A DNA stretch of 64,000 nt from Cherax quadricarinatus. Lineage: Eukaryota > Arthropoda > Malacostraca > Decapoda > Parastacidae. Below are positions 28,541 to 38,168 of this stretch, piece after piece. Under the pieces are notes generated by a model, which ran no database searches, was not told the DNA's origin, and saw only the letters and a program-made list of their open reading frames with translations. The DNA is taken from contig NC_091301.1 in NCBI RefSeq assembly GCF_038502225.1, forward strand, positions 14,818,244 to 14,882,243, written 5' to 3'. Positions within the stretch are counted from its first letter, which is position 1, and each line of letters opens with the position of its first letter. The position numbers and the translations under genes were made by a program.

Positions 28541-28577
28541 TTCCAAGCGCTTTCGGGACTACTCACATTATCAAGGA
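28541..28577 (-). ncRNA. Candidate variant hammerhead motif (TTGATAA core)
   Basis: On the minus strand the order of parts is the same as in the hammerheads further right. TCC before the core pairs with GGA after the cleavage position (proximal helix I). The core reads TTGATAA instead of CTGATGA. One extra base follows, then GTGA and TCCC (helix II, one mismatch), then GAAA and a palindromic AGCGCT. The two core changes, C3 to U and G8 to A, would keep a Watson-Crick 3-8 pair. Catalysis with A8 is unproven and this copy may be a relic. Only one copy is in the window. Confidence 0.4.
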
Positions 28578-29219
28578 CAAGCCACGGGGGGTGAAAATTG
28601 TCTTGCATAGTTCAGATCGTCTGTCTGCGATTGTTTGCTGTCTCACTCTGAGTTTAGGGTTTGGCTTTTTGTCACGAGAAAAGCTGAGCTCTATCTAAGA
28701 GTTGGATGGTTGAGAGGGAAGGCGGTCCCATTATTTTGTGCCATGGCGACACGGTTACCACTGGGAGGTGGCAGCCTAATCCTGAGCCTTCTCGGGGTGG
28801 GGGTGTGGCATGCAGAGTATGTAACCTTTATTCGGCGCATGTACACACCCTCATTTGCAGGCTATCTCCCCCAACCAGCGAACCAGGTAACTGAGGGTTG
28901 ACGATGGGGCCCCGTCGTTCAACCAGTAACCAGGTTCCAGCCAATAAGAAGATGGTTTTGGCAATCGCAGAGGTTATGTGGGTACCACTCTCCTGTCTGC
29001 CCTTGTCATTCCCATTCTAGAGCTGGTTGAAGCACGGTCTGCTCTCTAGTGGCTTCTATTCTGCCTTGCTTATCGTGGAGTGCACTAATACCTATCACTG
29101 TACATAGTGTACATATTGATGTTCTAAATTGGTGAAGGATAATATAAGTCAAAACTTTTCTGCTGTTTATTTTGCTCCCTTTACACCCAGGATAACAGGC
29201 CATTTGGAATCCTGGGCTG
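28578..29219. other. Unidentified, possibly mobile-element-derived sequence
   Basis: It lies between the variant hammerhead motif and a (TA)n tract. No coding frame longer than 88 codons is present and no domain is recognised. The flanking microsatellites and ribozyme-like motif suggest a terminal repeat of a retroelement, but I cannot define its ends. Confidence 0.35.

Positions 29220-29304
<85 letters not shown>
29220..29304. repeat. (TA)n microsatellite
   Basis: Perfect TA repeat of about 42 units. Confidence 0.98.
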
Positions 29305-29308
<4 letters not shown>

Positions 29309-29324
29309 ACTGACCATTGTTAAG

Positions 29325-29559
<235 letters not shown>

Positions 29560-29927
29560 ATTTATTATTGTTGCATGTGAGAATATGCCTAGTTACTACT
29601 AGGTAAGGTAGGGCAGCAGGTGGAAGAAAGTTTGTCCGTACGTCTCACCCGGCAGCCCGTCCTCTTAAACACGGGACAACATGGCACTGTTGTAAAAACA
29701 AGATAATGGGTGGCTGTTAACGGAGTCTTGAACAGTTGAACTATGACAGATACATGAGCCCCACACACTGGCTGTTCGTTTTCTGCTCCCGCCTCACACT
29801 ATTTTATCGTCTTTTATTTCATATTTATATTTTTCTCGTTGTAACCTAATTTAACCCACTTAACCCAACTTATAAATGGGCTACAAACCCTATGTGAATG
29901 TGTAACATAGTTATTATGAAGACAGGT

Positions 29928-30122
29928 TGCACCCCGCCTGGCCCCTCAAGGAAGGTTCCTTGATGTTGGTGAGGGGCTCTTGATTTAGGGAATTGGATCT
30001 GTGCTCCAGTTCCCCGAATTAAGCCTGAATGCCTTCCACATCCCCCCCCAGGCGCTGTATAATCCTCCGGGTTTAGCGCTTCCCCCTTGATTATAATAAT
30101 AATAATAATGCACCCCGCCTGG
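29928..30122 (+). mobile_element. SINE-like insertion with 14-bp target-site duplication
   Basis: An element of about 167 bp (29942-30108) contains cctcaaggaaggttccttga, an internal palindrome, and ends with a (TAA)n-type tail (ttataataataataataa). It is bracketed by a perfect direct repeat TGCACCCCGCCTGG at 29928-29941 and 30109-30122. This is the hallmark of target-primed retrotransposition by a LINE machinery. No coding capacity is present. A diverged relative with similar wording lies near 48440-48730. Confidence 0.8.
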
Positions 30123-30254
30123 GGGGGTCATTTTCCCCAGGGGAGAGTTGAATGATAGCACTAGGCTTTTCGTGTTGCATCTTCAAGAGCTTGCAATGTT
30201 GAAGAAATGAGTAAAAAGTCCAGACAGATTCGTTTAAGGGAACGACTCTAGCTA

Positions 30255-30296
30255 GAGTTTGTAGGGGTCGAGGCTCAGCTCCTGGCCCCGCCTCGG
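30255..30296 (-). mobile_element. LINE family A tail relic
   Basis: The reverse complement reads gaggcggggccaggagctga followed by gcctcgacccctac. It matches the 3' tail of the LINE at 38167-40360. Nothing of its coding region remains. Confidence 0.7.
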
Positions 30297-30576
30297 ATAA
30301 AACCTTTATCAACACCACTGATTTATCACTCATATTTTTTCTAGCAGATATGTATATACAGAGTTTGCCTCCACCACTTCCTCCAAATCGTTCCACTTTT
30401 CAATCATCCTGAGACAAAAACAATGAAATTTCCTACGGCTCATCAGTGTCTCCAGCATCCACCTGTGTCCCCTTGTCCCTGGTCACCCTGGTAACTGTGT
30501 GCTTATCACAGCCTAAGTCTTTGGCTTTGATTTTACAGTGGAGACTTACCACTTTGATCAAACTGGTAATATCACT

Positions 30577-30775
30577 TGGATCATCCTGGTAGTACAACCA
30601 GTAGCGGCTGTCCACTTGGATCATCCTGGTAGTACAACCAGTAGCGGCTGTCCACTTGGATCATCCTGGTAGTACAACCAGTAGCGGCTGTCCACTTGGA
30701 TCATCCTGGTAGTACAACCAGTGGCGGCTTTCCACTTGGATCATCCTGGTACTCCAACCAACGGCGGCTTTCCAG
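30577..30775. repeat. 40-bp tandem repeat (about 5 copies)
   Basis: The unit is GTCCACTTGGATCATCCTGG plus TAGTACAACCAGTAGCGGCT. The first copies are identical; the last two carry substitutions (gtggcggctt, actccaaccaacggcgg). It directly precedes a PLE terminal-repeat piece. Confidence 0.93.
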
Positions 30776-30799
30776 TTTGGAAAGAATTCACCTCCATGG

Positions 30800-30990
30800 A
30801 GCTGAACTCTCCTCCAGGCTGAGGGACTGACTACCTCAAATACTTTTTCTCTAATGTTCATGGACTGGTTACATCCTCCTTATTTCATTTCTACTGATCC
30901 CTTTGTATTTGACTGATGAAGCTTACTGTGTAGGCGAAACGTTTCATCAATAAAGATACCCAACTGTTGCACATGTGTCCTAATCTTCAA
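30800..30990 (+). mobile_element. PLE-type terminal repeat fragment with hammerhead
   Basis: It shares the phrases ctgagggactgactacctca, catggactggttacatc and aaagatacccaactgttgca with the copies at 50-51 kb and 63 kb. It ends with cacatgtgtcctaat. No TATA box remains upstream because the 40-bp array replaces that part. Confidence 0.7.
30901..30955 (+). ncRNA. Hammerhead ribozyme, type I (solo copy)
   Basis: The core CTGATGA is at 30913-30919, followed by an extra A. Helix II is GCTTAC (30921-30926) with GTAGGC (30930-30935), including one G-U pair, closed by TGT. GAAA is at 30936-30939, and palindromic ACGT is at 30939-30942. Predicted cleavage is after T30943. Proximal helix I pairs TGA (30910-30912) with TCA (30944-30946). 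Distal helix I pairs CTTT (30901-30904) with AAAG (30952-30955) across an internal loop. The TGA/TCA pairing covaries with CGA/TCG and GGA/TCC in other copies. Confidence 0.8.
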
Positions 30991-31865
30991 CTTGTCGGTA
31001 TTTCATACCATTTTCGAAAGTAGATTTAACTGCACATTATCCTCGTGGAGGTGGATGGTGGTGTATGGGGGTGGAGGTGCAGGGGCTGGTAAACGGTGTG
31101 GTGGTGGTGGATGGGGTAGAGGGTGAAGGTGGCAGGAACAATCAATGCAGACCATCGACCCAACCCCAAGGGGTGGTGAGCAGGACCCTCTTCTCCCCCC
31201 CCCCCGACACACATACAGGTCGAGGGCACTCCAGTGGAAACTAAACCCCAGGTGAGCTTAAAAGATATAAAGCTGAACTAATTGCTAGGAGAATGAGGGA
31301 ATAGTAGGCACTATAAAGACGACGTAACCCATAATGCCGAGGATGCACCACACTGGTTAACAAGCTGGGCTCAAGAACCAGAGATTGAGCCTGGAAAGCA
31401 CAGGTAAACGAGAAAAAGTGAGGACTATCATACACAGACTCTGCAGAGAGAGCTTTAACGACAGTATGACAGGCCCCACAAGGTTAAGAGTCCATAGTTA
31501 ACACAAAAATGCAGCGAGGCACGGTAAGAGCAAATGGAAAACATACAGAAAATAAAGGACAGCAAACAACACGAGAACTAAGCACATAAACTAAGAAGGA
31601 AACGTAACTATAAATTAAAAATTACATAGCGGAAAGACCGGTTAATAAGACTCAAAGAGGGGAAGGGAGTAGACTGACAAACTTAAAGCCTTCTAACTAG
31701 AAGAGAGAATGAGCGGAGAAAACACGATCATAACGACGTTAGTGTCAGTTTGGTAGGACGCACCAGACGAAACATTGGCTAAGATAAATATTAAACACAG
31801 TTTCAAGAGTGGATATGATTGAACCTTGGAGACCAGAAAATAGTAAAAATTTTTAATAAGAGTTA
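30991..31865. other. Gene-free sequence
   Basis: 31040-31110 is G-rich (ggaggtggatggtggtg); 31195-31208 is a C homopolymer. The rest is AT-rich and unique-looking, and no coding frame is convincing. Confidence 0.5.
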
Positions 31866-31869
31866 AGAA

Positions 31870-31935
31870 GTGGACCAGGAGCTATGTCTAGACCCCTGCA
31901 AACACAAACGAGTGAGTACAATTAGTTTAGTGCCA
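31870..31935 (+). mobile_element. LINE family A tail relic
   Basis: The 3' tail sequence (gaccaggagctatgtctaga ... gagtgagtacaattag) is present without any coding part. Confidence 0.7.
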
Positions 31936-32287
31936 CCAGGTGAGCATAGTTTAGATGAGCAGACAACAGCCCCTCGGCCAGACCAGAGCCGTGACGACCA
32001 CGCCCCAAACAACGTCAATACACAGGGTACGTCAGGCTCCAACACCCCACTAGCCACACCTACTGATGGAGGACTCCATGGAGGGATAGGGAAGGTGTTG
32101 AGGTTTAAAAGTAAAGAGAGGCTGAGCAGGAAAGGGAGGGGTTGGGCAAAAGGAAGAAGGCAATGAGGAAGAGTGAGGGGTTGAGAAAGGAGACGGGGTG
32201 AGGGGTTGGAGGAGGGGTGATGGACTGAGGATTGAGGGAGGTGTGAGGGGGTTGAGAGATGAGTGAGGGGGTTGACAGAAGGGAGGA

Positions 32288-32385
32288 GGTTATGAAGTGG
32301 AATAACTTGAATAAGGAAGTACTGAAGGCAGACTTTCTACACATTTTTAAGAGCATGTATCATAGAGCCAACGAAGCCATCAGGA
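32288..32385 (+). pseudogene. LINE family A C-terminal relic
   Basis: The translation MKWNNLNKEVLKADFLHIF resembles the family A C-terminus (SKWNSLASEVVEAGTIHSF). Only this short, diverged stretch remains. Confidence 0.5.
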
Positions 32386-32838
32386 TTTCAGTGACAGTTC
32401 GTTAGTAATTAAGTGGGGGAGCCCAGGGCAGACTTGACCAAGCAACCACAACTAAGAACACACACCATCACAAACAAGCTACCAACACAACAACAAACAA
32501 TCAAATGGTGCGACTGGTAAATGGTGCCGACCAGTATGGTAGAGACAAGTTGCAGAGCAAACGTATCGCTCAGTGTTGAGGTACCTCGACATAAGAGCGA
32601 GATAGGTAACACAGAAGGACCTGTGTAGGCACCTTGCCGGCCTCGGGAGGGAAGGGGGTGACCTCTTGCTCAAACATCAACACTATCCTCATCCCCCCTC
32701 CCCACCTCACTCACGCAGGGTAAACTAACCTTTGCTTGAAATGTGTGACTATCATAAAAAGAGATGGGCAGCAGAACTGTTGTACCCAATTTTAATAAGA
32801 AAAATACCCCAGCTCTGCTAGAACACAACTTATACGAA
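32386..32838. other. Gene-free sequence
   Basis: Unremarkable mixed-composition sequence with no recognised element. Confidence 0.5.
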
Positions 32839-35036
32839 GTGAACCCTTACCGTAGCCAGTAATGGAATGACTGACGTCATCACTGCTGAACCCTTACTGT
32901 AGTGAACCAGTAGTGGAATAACTGGCGTCCTCACTGCTGAACCCTTACTGTAGTGAACCAGTAAGGGAATGAATGACGTCCTCATTACTGAACCCTTACT
33001 GTAGTGAACCAGTAATGGCATGACCGACGTCCTCATTGCTCTACTGAAACCTTAGTGTAGTGAAGCAGTAATGGCATGACCGACGTCCTCATTGCTCTAC
33101 TGAAACCCTTACTGTAGTGAACCAGTAATGGAATGACCGACTCCTCATTGCTCTACTGAATCCTTATTGTAGTGAACCAGTAATGGCATGACCGACGTCC
33201 TCATTGCTCTACTGAACCCTTACTGTAGTGAACCAGTAATGGCATGACCGACGTCCTCATTGCTCTACTGAACCCTTACTGTAGTGAACCAGTAATGGCA
33301 TGACCGACGTTCTCATTGCCCTACTGAACCCTTACTGAAGTGAACCAGTAATGGCATGACCGACGTCCTCATTGCTCTACTGAACCCTTACTGTAGTGAA
33401 CCAGTAATGGAATGATCGACGTCCTCATTGCTCTACTGAACCCTTACTGTAGTGAACCAGTAATGGCATGACCGACGTCCTCATTGCTCTACTGAACCCT
33501 TACTGTAGTAAACCAGTAATGGAATGACCGACGTCCTCATTGCCCTACTGAGCCCTTACTGTAGTGAACCAGTAATGGAATGACCGACGTCCTCATTGCT
33601 CTACTGAACCCTTACTGTAGTGAACCAGTAATGGCATGACCGACGTCCTCATTGCCCTACTGAGCCCTTACTGTAGTGAACCAGTAATGGCATGATCGAC
33701 GTTCTCATTGCTCTACAGAACCCTTACTGTAGTGAACCAGTAATGGCATGACCGACGTCCTCATTGCTCTACAGGAGGGAGAGATATATCATAATCTACA
33801 CTTGGAAAATCTTGGAAGGAATGGTCCCAAATCTGCACACAGAAATCACTCCCTACGAAAGTAAAAGACTGGGCAGGCGATGCAAAATGCCCCCAATAAA
33901 AAGTAGGGGCGCCATTGGTACACTAAGAGAAAACACCATAAGTGTCCGGGGCCCAAAACTGTTCAACAGCCTCCCATCAAGCATTAGGGGAATTGCCAAT
34001 AAACCCCTGGCTGCCTTCAAGAGAGAGCTGGACAGATACCTAAAGTCAGTGCCGGATCAGCCGGGCTGTGGCTCGTACGTCGGACTGCGTGCGGCCAGCA
34101 GTAACAGCCTAGTTGATCAGGCCCTGATCCATCGGGAGGCCTGGTCATGGACCGGGCCGCGGGGGCGTTGATCCCCGGAATAACCTCCAGGTAACCCTTA
34201 CTGTAGTGAACTAGTAATGGCATGATCAACGTTCTCATTGCTCTACTGAATCCTTACTGTAGTGAACCAGTAATGACATGACCTACGTTCTCATTGCTCT
34301 ACTGAATCCTTACTGTAGTGAACCAGTAATGACATGACCTACGTCCTCATTGCTCTACTGAACCCTTACTGTAGTGAACCAGTAATGGGATGACCGACGT
34401 TCTCATTGCTCTACTGAACCCTTACTGTAGTGAACCAGTAATGGGATGACCGACGTTCTCATTGCTCTACTGAGCCCTTACTGTAGTGAACCAGTAATGG
34501 CATGATCGACGTCCTCATTGCTCTACTGAACCCTTACTGTAGTGAACCAGTAATGGCATGATCGACGTCCTCATTGCTCTACTGAACCCTTACTGTAGTG
34601 AACCAGTAATGGCATGATCGACGTCCTCATTGCTCTACAGAACCCTTACTGTAGTGAACCAGTAATGACATGATCGACGTTCTCATTGCTCTACAGAACC
34701 CTTACTGTAGTGAACCAGTAATGGCATGATCGACGTTCTCATTGCTCTACTGAACCCTTACTGTAGTGAACCAGTAATGGCATGATCGACGTCCTCATTG
34801 CTCTACAGAACCCTTACTGTAGTGAACCAGTAATGGCATGATCGACGTTCTCATTGCTCTACAGAACCCTTACTGTAGTGAACCAGTAATGGCATGATCG
34901 ACGTTCTCATTGCTCTACAGAACCCTTACTGTAGTGAACCAGTAATGGCATGATCGACGTTCTCATTGCTCTACAGAACCCTTACTGTAGTGAACCAGTA
35001 ATGGCATGATCGACGTCCTCATTGCTCTACAGAAGG
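32839..35036. repeat. 56-bp tandem array (about 31 copies) interrupted by a LINE
   Basis: The unit combines GAACCCTTACTGTAGTGAAC, CAGTAATGGCATGACCGACG and TCCTCATTGCTCTACT. Early copies (32839-33060) are diverged and later ones nearly identical. Position-specific variants (atcgacg, gttctca, tacagaa) cluster in runs. A LINE family B copy occupies 33775-34192, splitting the array into 32839-33774 and 34193-35036. Confidence 0.95.
33775..34192 (+). mobile_element. LINE family B copy 2, 5'-truncated, inserted in the 56-bp array
   Basis: It encodes the last 130 or so residues of the family B ORF (YIIIYTWKILEGMVPNL, then FNSLPSSIRGIANKPLAAFK, then SVPDQPGCGSYVGLR) and ends at CCTCCAGGT. The array is cut between CTCTACAG and AACCCTTACTG with no duplicated bases. 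That suggests blunt or near-blunt insertion, although microhomology hides the exact ends. It is almost identical to the copies at 36326 and 47518, so the insertion is recent. Confidence 0.9.
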
Positions 35037-35159
35037 CTTCCATCTGAGGCTGACATATTTTAGTGCTTCACGTATACACTCCATCCTGCGATGGAATATG
35101 ACTGGGATGCATTGCTAGCCTGTCCTACGATGTAAGCATTGAATGAGACACTTCTGCAA

Positions 35160-35232
35160 CACTTGGGTATCTTTATGAGTGTTGCACAAGCGTCTCATTC
35201 ATCAACTTGTGTGCTTTCTGAACCATTTATCT
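35160..35232. mobile_element. PLE terminal-repeat fragment lacking the ribozyme
   Basis: Phrases gcaacacttgggtatcttta and gttgcacaagcgtctcatt match the flanks of the hammerhead copies at 49.9-51.2 kb. The core between them is deleted. Confidence 0.5.
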
Positions 35233-35361
35233 ACAACTGCAACAACCTGGTTGACGAGGCTAGCACCAGACGAGTACGAAAGGTAAAAAGAATGTAACTG
35301 TCATATAGTATAGTGGTCCCACAATAATATAGCATAGTGTTGCACAATGTAACTTTTATAT

Positions 35362-35969
35362 ACCTGGAGAGGGTTTCGAGAGTCAACGCCCCCGCGGCCC
35401 GGTCTGAGAGCAGGCCTTGTGGTGGATCAGGGTCTGATCAACCAGGCTGTTACTACTGGCCGCACGCAAACTGACGTGCGAACGACAGCCCGGCTGGTCA
35501 GGTACTGACTTTAGGTGCCTGTCCAGTACCTTCTTGAAGACAGTCAGGGGTCTATTGATAATCCCCCTTATGTATGCCGGGAGGCAGACGAACAGTCTTG
35601 GGCCCCTGATACTTATTGTATTTCTCAGTGTATTCGTGGCGCCCCTGCTTTTCATTAGGGGACTGTTGCATCTCCTGCCGAGTCTTTTGCTTTCATAGGG
35701 AGTGATTTTCGTGTGCAAGTTTGGTACTAATCCCTCTAGGATTTTCCAAGTGTATTATTATCATGTATCTCTCTCGCCTGCGTTCCAGGGAATATAAATC
35801 AAGGAACTTCAACCGTTTTCAGTAATTTAGGTGCCTTATCGTACTTATGTGCCGTGAAAGTTCTTTGTACGCTCTCCAGGTCAGCAATTTCGCCTGCTTG
35901 AAGGGGGCCGTTAGTGTACAGCAGTATTCCAGCCTTAAGAGAACAAGCGATTTGAAGAGAATCATCATA
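35362..35969 (-). pseudogene. LINE family B copy, minus strand, decayed
   Basis: The reverse complement encodes a diverged family B C-terminal region. It reads SLEYCCTLT-like, then a SVQR-type segment, then LHTKITPYESKRLGRRC, ending SVPDQPGCRSHVSLRAASSN and the GTTGACTCTCG tail. Frameshifts occur near 35760-35800. It is clearly older than the three near-identical copies nearby. Confidence 0.8.
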
Positions 35970-36194
35970 TAGTGTAGTTTTCCCACAATGCAACTACAAT
36001 ATAGTATAGTGTTTCCACAATAATATAGAATAGTGTTTCACAATGTAACAATCATTGAGCAGAAGGTAACAACACTGTACACTCCTGATATCCACCCTAA
36101 TTCACTTCCCTGCTATCGTGTTCACTCACACTCATCCCCCATCTTCCAAACGCCCGCCCCACCATCTGTTCATGACCACCACTCAGCGTTCAAC
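35970..36194. other. Gene-free sequence
   Basis: It contains short repeated phrases (atatagtatagtg...cacaat) also seen near 35310-35345. They probably form a small diverged tandem repeat interrupted by the LINE at 35362. Confidence 0.5.
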
Positions 36195-36325
36195 ACGAGT
36201 GCTCACCACCCTACTTAACGACCCTAGTTGTTCACCACGCTGCTTAACGACCCTAGGTACTCACCACCCTGCTTAGAGAGCCTCACGTTCATCACTCCGC
36301 TTAACGACCCCAGGTACTCACCACC

Positions 36326-37060
36326 ACCTGGGAGTAGTAATGTCTGAGAATCTCACTTTCAAGGATCACAACAGTGCCACGATCGCACGTGCAAAGAAAA
36401 TGATAGGATGGATAATGAGAACTTTCAAAACGAGAGATGCCAAGCCCATGATGATCCTTTTCAAATCACTTGTTCTCTCTAGGCTGGAATACTGCTGTAC
36501 ATTAACATCTCCATTCAAAGCAGGTGAAATCGCAGATCTAGAGAGTGTACAGAGATCCTTTACTGCACGTATAAGTTCTGTCAAGCACCTTAACTACTGG
36601 GAACGCTTGGAAGCACTTGACTTGTACTCGTTGGAACGCAGGAGGGAGAGATATATCATAATCTACACTTGGAAAATCTTGGAAGGAATGGTCCCAAATC
36701 TGCACACAGAAATCACTCCCTACGAAAGTAAAAGACTGGGCAGGCGATGCAAAATGCCGCCAATAAAAAGTAGGGGCGCCATTGGTACACTAAGAGAAAA
36801 CACCATAAGTGTCCGGGGCCCAAAACTGTTCAACAGCCTCCCATCAAGCATTAGGGGAATTGCCAATAAACCCCTGGCTGCCTTCAAGAGAGAGCTGGAC
36901 AGATACCTAAAGTCAGTGCCGGATCAGCCGGGCTGTGGCTCGTACGTCGGACTGCGTGCGGCCAGCAGTAACAGCCTAGTTGATCAGGCCCTGATCCATC
37001 GGGAGGCCTGGTCATGGACCGGGCCGCGGGGGCGTTGATCCCCGGAATAACCTCCAGGTA
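36326..37060 (+). mobile_element. LINE family B copy 3, 5'-truncated, inserted in the 57-bp array
   Basis: The left junction is ...TCACC then ACCTGGGAG; the right junction is CCAGGTA then ACCCCGCC. Joining the flanks restores the array unit without any duplication. It is the longest of the three young family B copies and nearly identical to the others where they overlap. Confidence 0.92.
36340..37038 (+). CDS. LINE family B ORF, C-terminal RT thumb/connector fragment
   Basis: This is an open frame of 232 codons to its natural stop in GGGCGTTGA. It begins downstream of the RT catalytic motifs: the first recognisable motif is LFKSLVLSRLEYCCTLTSPF, the usual thumb region after FADD. The segment KHLNYWERLEALDLYSLERR then leads into the conserved C-terminal domain (LRENTISVRGPKLFNSLPSS, LDRYLKSVPDQPGCGSY). 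No catalytic residues are included, so it cannot act as RT. The ATG at 36340 is an internal methionine of the full-length protein. The frame is intact, which supports recent insertion. Confidence 0.85.
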   Translation: MSENLTFKDHNSATIARAKKMIGWIMRTFKTRDAKPMMILFKSLVLSRLEYCCTLTSPFKAGEIADLESVQRSFTARISSVKHLNYWERLEALDLYSLERRRERYIIIYTWKILEGMVPNLHTEITPYESKRLGRRCKMPPIKSRGAIGTLRENTISVRGPKLFNSLPSSIRGIANKPLAAFKRELDRYLKSVPDQPGCGSYVGLRAASSNSLVDQALIHREAWSWTGPRGR

Positions 37061-37221
37061 ACCCCGCCTAGAGATCCTCGCGTTCATCACTCCGCTTAAC
37101 AACCCCAGGTACTCACCACCCCGCCTAGAGATCCTCGCGTTCATCACTCCGCTTAACGACCCCAGGTACTCACCACCCCTCTTAGTGATCCTCTCGTTCA
37201 TCACCCAGTTTAGCGATCCTT

Positions 37222-37375
37222 GTGTTCAGGTAGTACCACCACCGGCCACCAGGTGGCACCACCCCCGACCACCAGGTGGCACAACCATCGACCACCAGGT
37301 GGCACCACCACCGACCACCAGGTAGCACCACCACCGACCACCACCAGGTAGAACCACTACCAACCACCAGATAGT
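37222..37375. repeat. 22-23 bp tandem repeat of CCACCAGGTGG palindromes
   Basis: About six units contain CCACCAGGTGGCACCACC or the weaker CCACCAGGTAGCACCACC. The first four keep the palindrome CCACC-A-GGTGG. The core also resembles the CTCF consensus, which is only suggestive. Confidence 0.85.
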
Positions 37376-37695
37376 ACCACCTCCCCCAACTCCTCCTCAC
37401 GCCCCACCCCAACACCAGCTGCAACCTCCCCCCTCCCCACACAGGAACGTCTGCATTGAGTCTCCCTCCCAGACTAGGTGAGGTGATGGGGAGGAAAGAG
37501 AAGGGGGAGTTGGGAAAGAGGGAGGGTTTAGGAAGATGGAGGTTTAAGAAGGGGGGTGGTGGAGGTGAAGGAGAGGTTGTGTGGGGGGGAGGGGGTGGGG
37601 TGCCCACAATACCGCCATCACTCACACAATCAACCAGGTGGAAATATCTATCACAAAAAAGTGAAGGTATGCGGCAGGCGCTCCTAGAAGCTCTC
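37376..37695. other. Gene-free low-complexity sequence
   Basis: It is C-rich up to 37440, then purine-rich (37490-37600, gggaaagagggagg). No gene is visible. Confidence 0.5.
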
Positions 37696-37992
37696 CTGTG
37701 TGTGTCTCCCTCCACCAGTAGCAGACCTGACCAAGCCCTGTCTCCCTCCACCAGTAGCAGACCTGACCAAGCCCTGTCTCCCTCCACCAGTAGCAGACCT
37801 GACCAAATATGTCTCCCATCACCAGTAGCAGACCTGACCAAGCTATGTCTTTCTCCACCAGTAGCAGACTTGCCCAAGCTGTCTTTCTCCACCAGTAGCA
37901 GACCTGACCAAGCTATGTCTTTCTCCACCAGTAGCAGACTTGCCCAAGCTGTCTTTCTCCACCAGTAGCAGACCTGACCACGCTGTCTCACT
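37696..37992. repeat. 36-bp tandem repeat (about 8 copies)
   Basis: The unit is TGTCTCCCTCCACCAGTAGC plus AGACCTGACCAAGCCC, with variants tctttctcc and cttgccc. Because 36 is a multiple of three, it reads as a 12-residue repeat (PSTSSRPDQALS). No start context or flanking coding sequence supports a gene. Confidence 0.92.
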
Positions 37993-38103
37993 AGCCGCAT
38001 GCGGCTCCTTTGCTTATTCAACTCATTCGTGAGATAATATTCAAGTTTACTTCCTGGTCTGGATGTTGTCTTCATGTGCCGCACTGAATTAGCAAACCAG
38101 ACG

Positions 38104-38130
38104 CTCGCGCGCGAGCGCACACGCACACGC

Positions 38131-38166
<36 letters not shown>
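38104..38166. repeat. (CACACG)n to (CA)n microsatellite
   Basis: CGCACA and CA repeats directly precede the 5' junction of the LINE at 38167. Confidence 0.95.

Positions 38167-38168
<2 letters not shown>

Larger units (their letters stand above)
36195..37225. repeat. 57-bp tandem array (about 5-6 copies) interrupted by a LINE
   Basis: The unit contains GTTCATCACTCCGCTTAACG, ACCCCAGGTACTCACCACC and CCGCCTAGAGATCCTCGC. The array occupies 36195-36325 and 37061-37225. A LINE family B copy fills the middle. Confidence 0.9.

Noticed and set aside
32872..32879. TGACGTCA as a CREB/ATF site
   Set aside because: It occurs once, in a diverged unit of the 56-bp array. The other units read TGACCGACG, so it looks like a chance substitution.
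36033..36218. Several short frames (60-100 codons) in gene-free stretches
   Set aside because: There is no domain, no codon bias and no homology that I recognise. Their number fits chance in 64 kb.
37456..37968. 170-codon frame with PSTSSRPDQALS repeats as a protein
   Set aside because: It is produced by a 36-bp tandem repeat and low-complexity flank, with no supporting start or conserved domain.
38074..38166. Native start of the LINE RT at ATG 38074
   Set aside because: The first 31 codons are flanking DNA and CACA/CG repeat. LINE similarity begins only at 38167.
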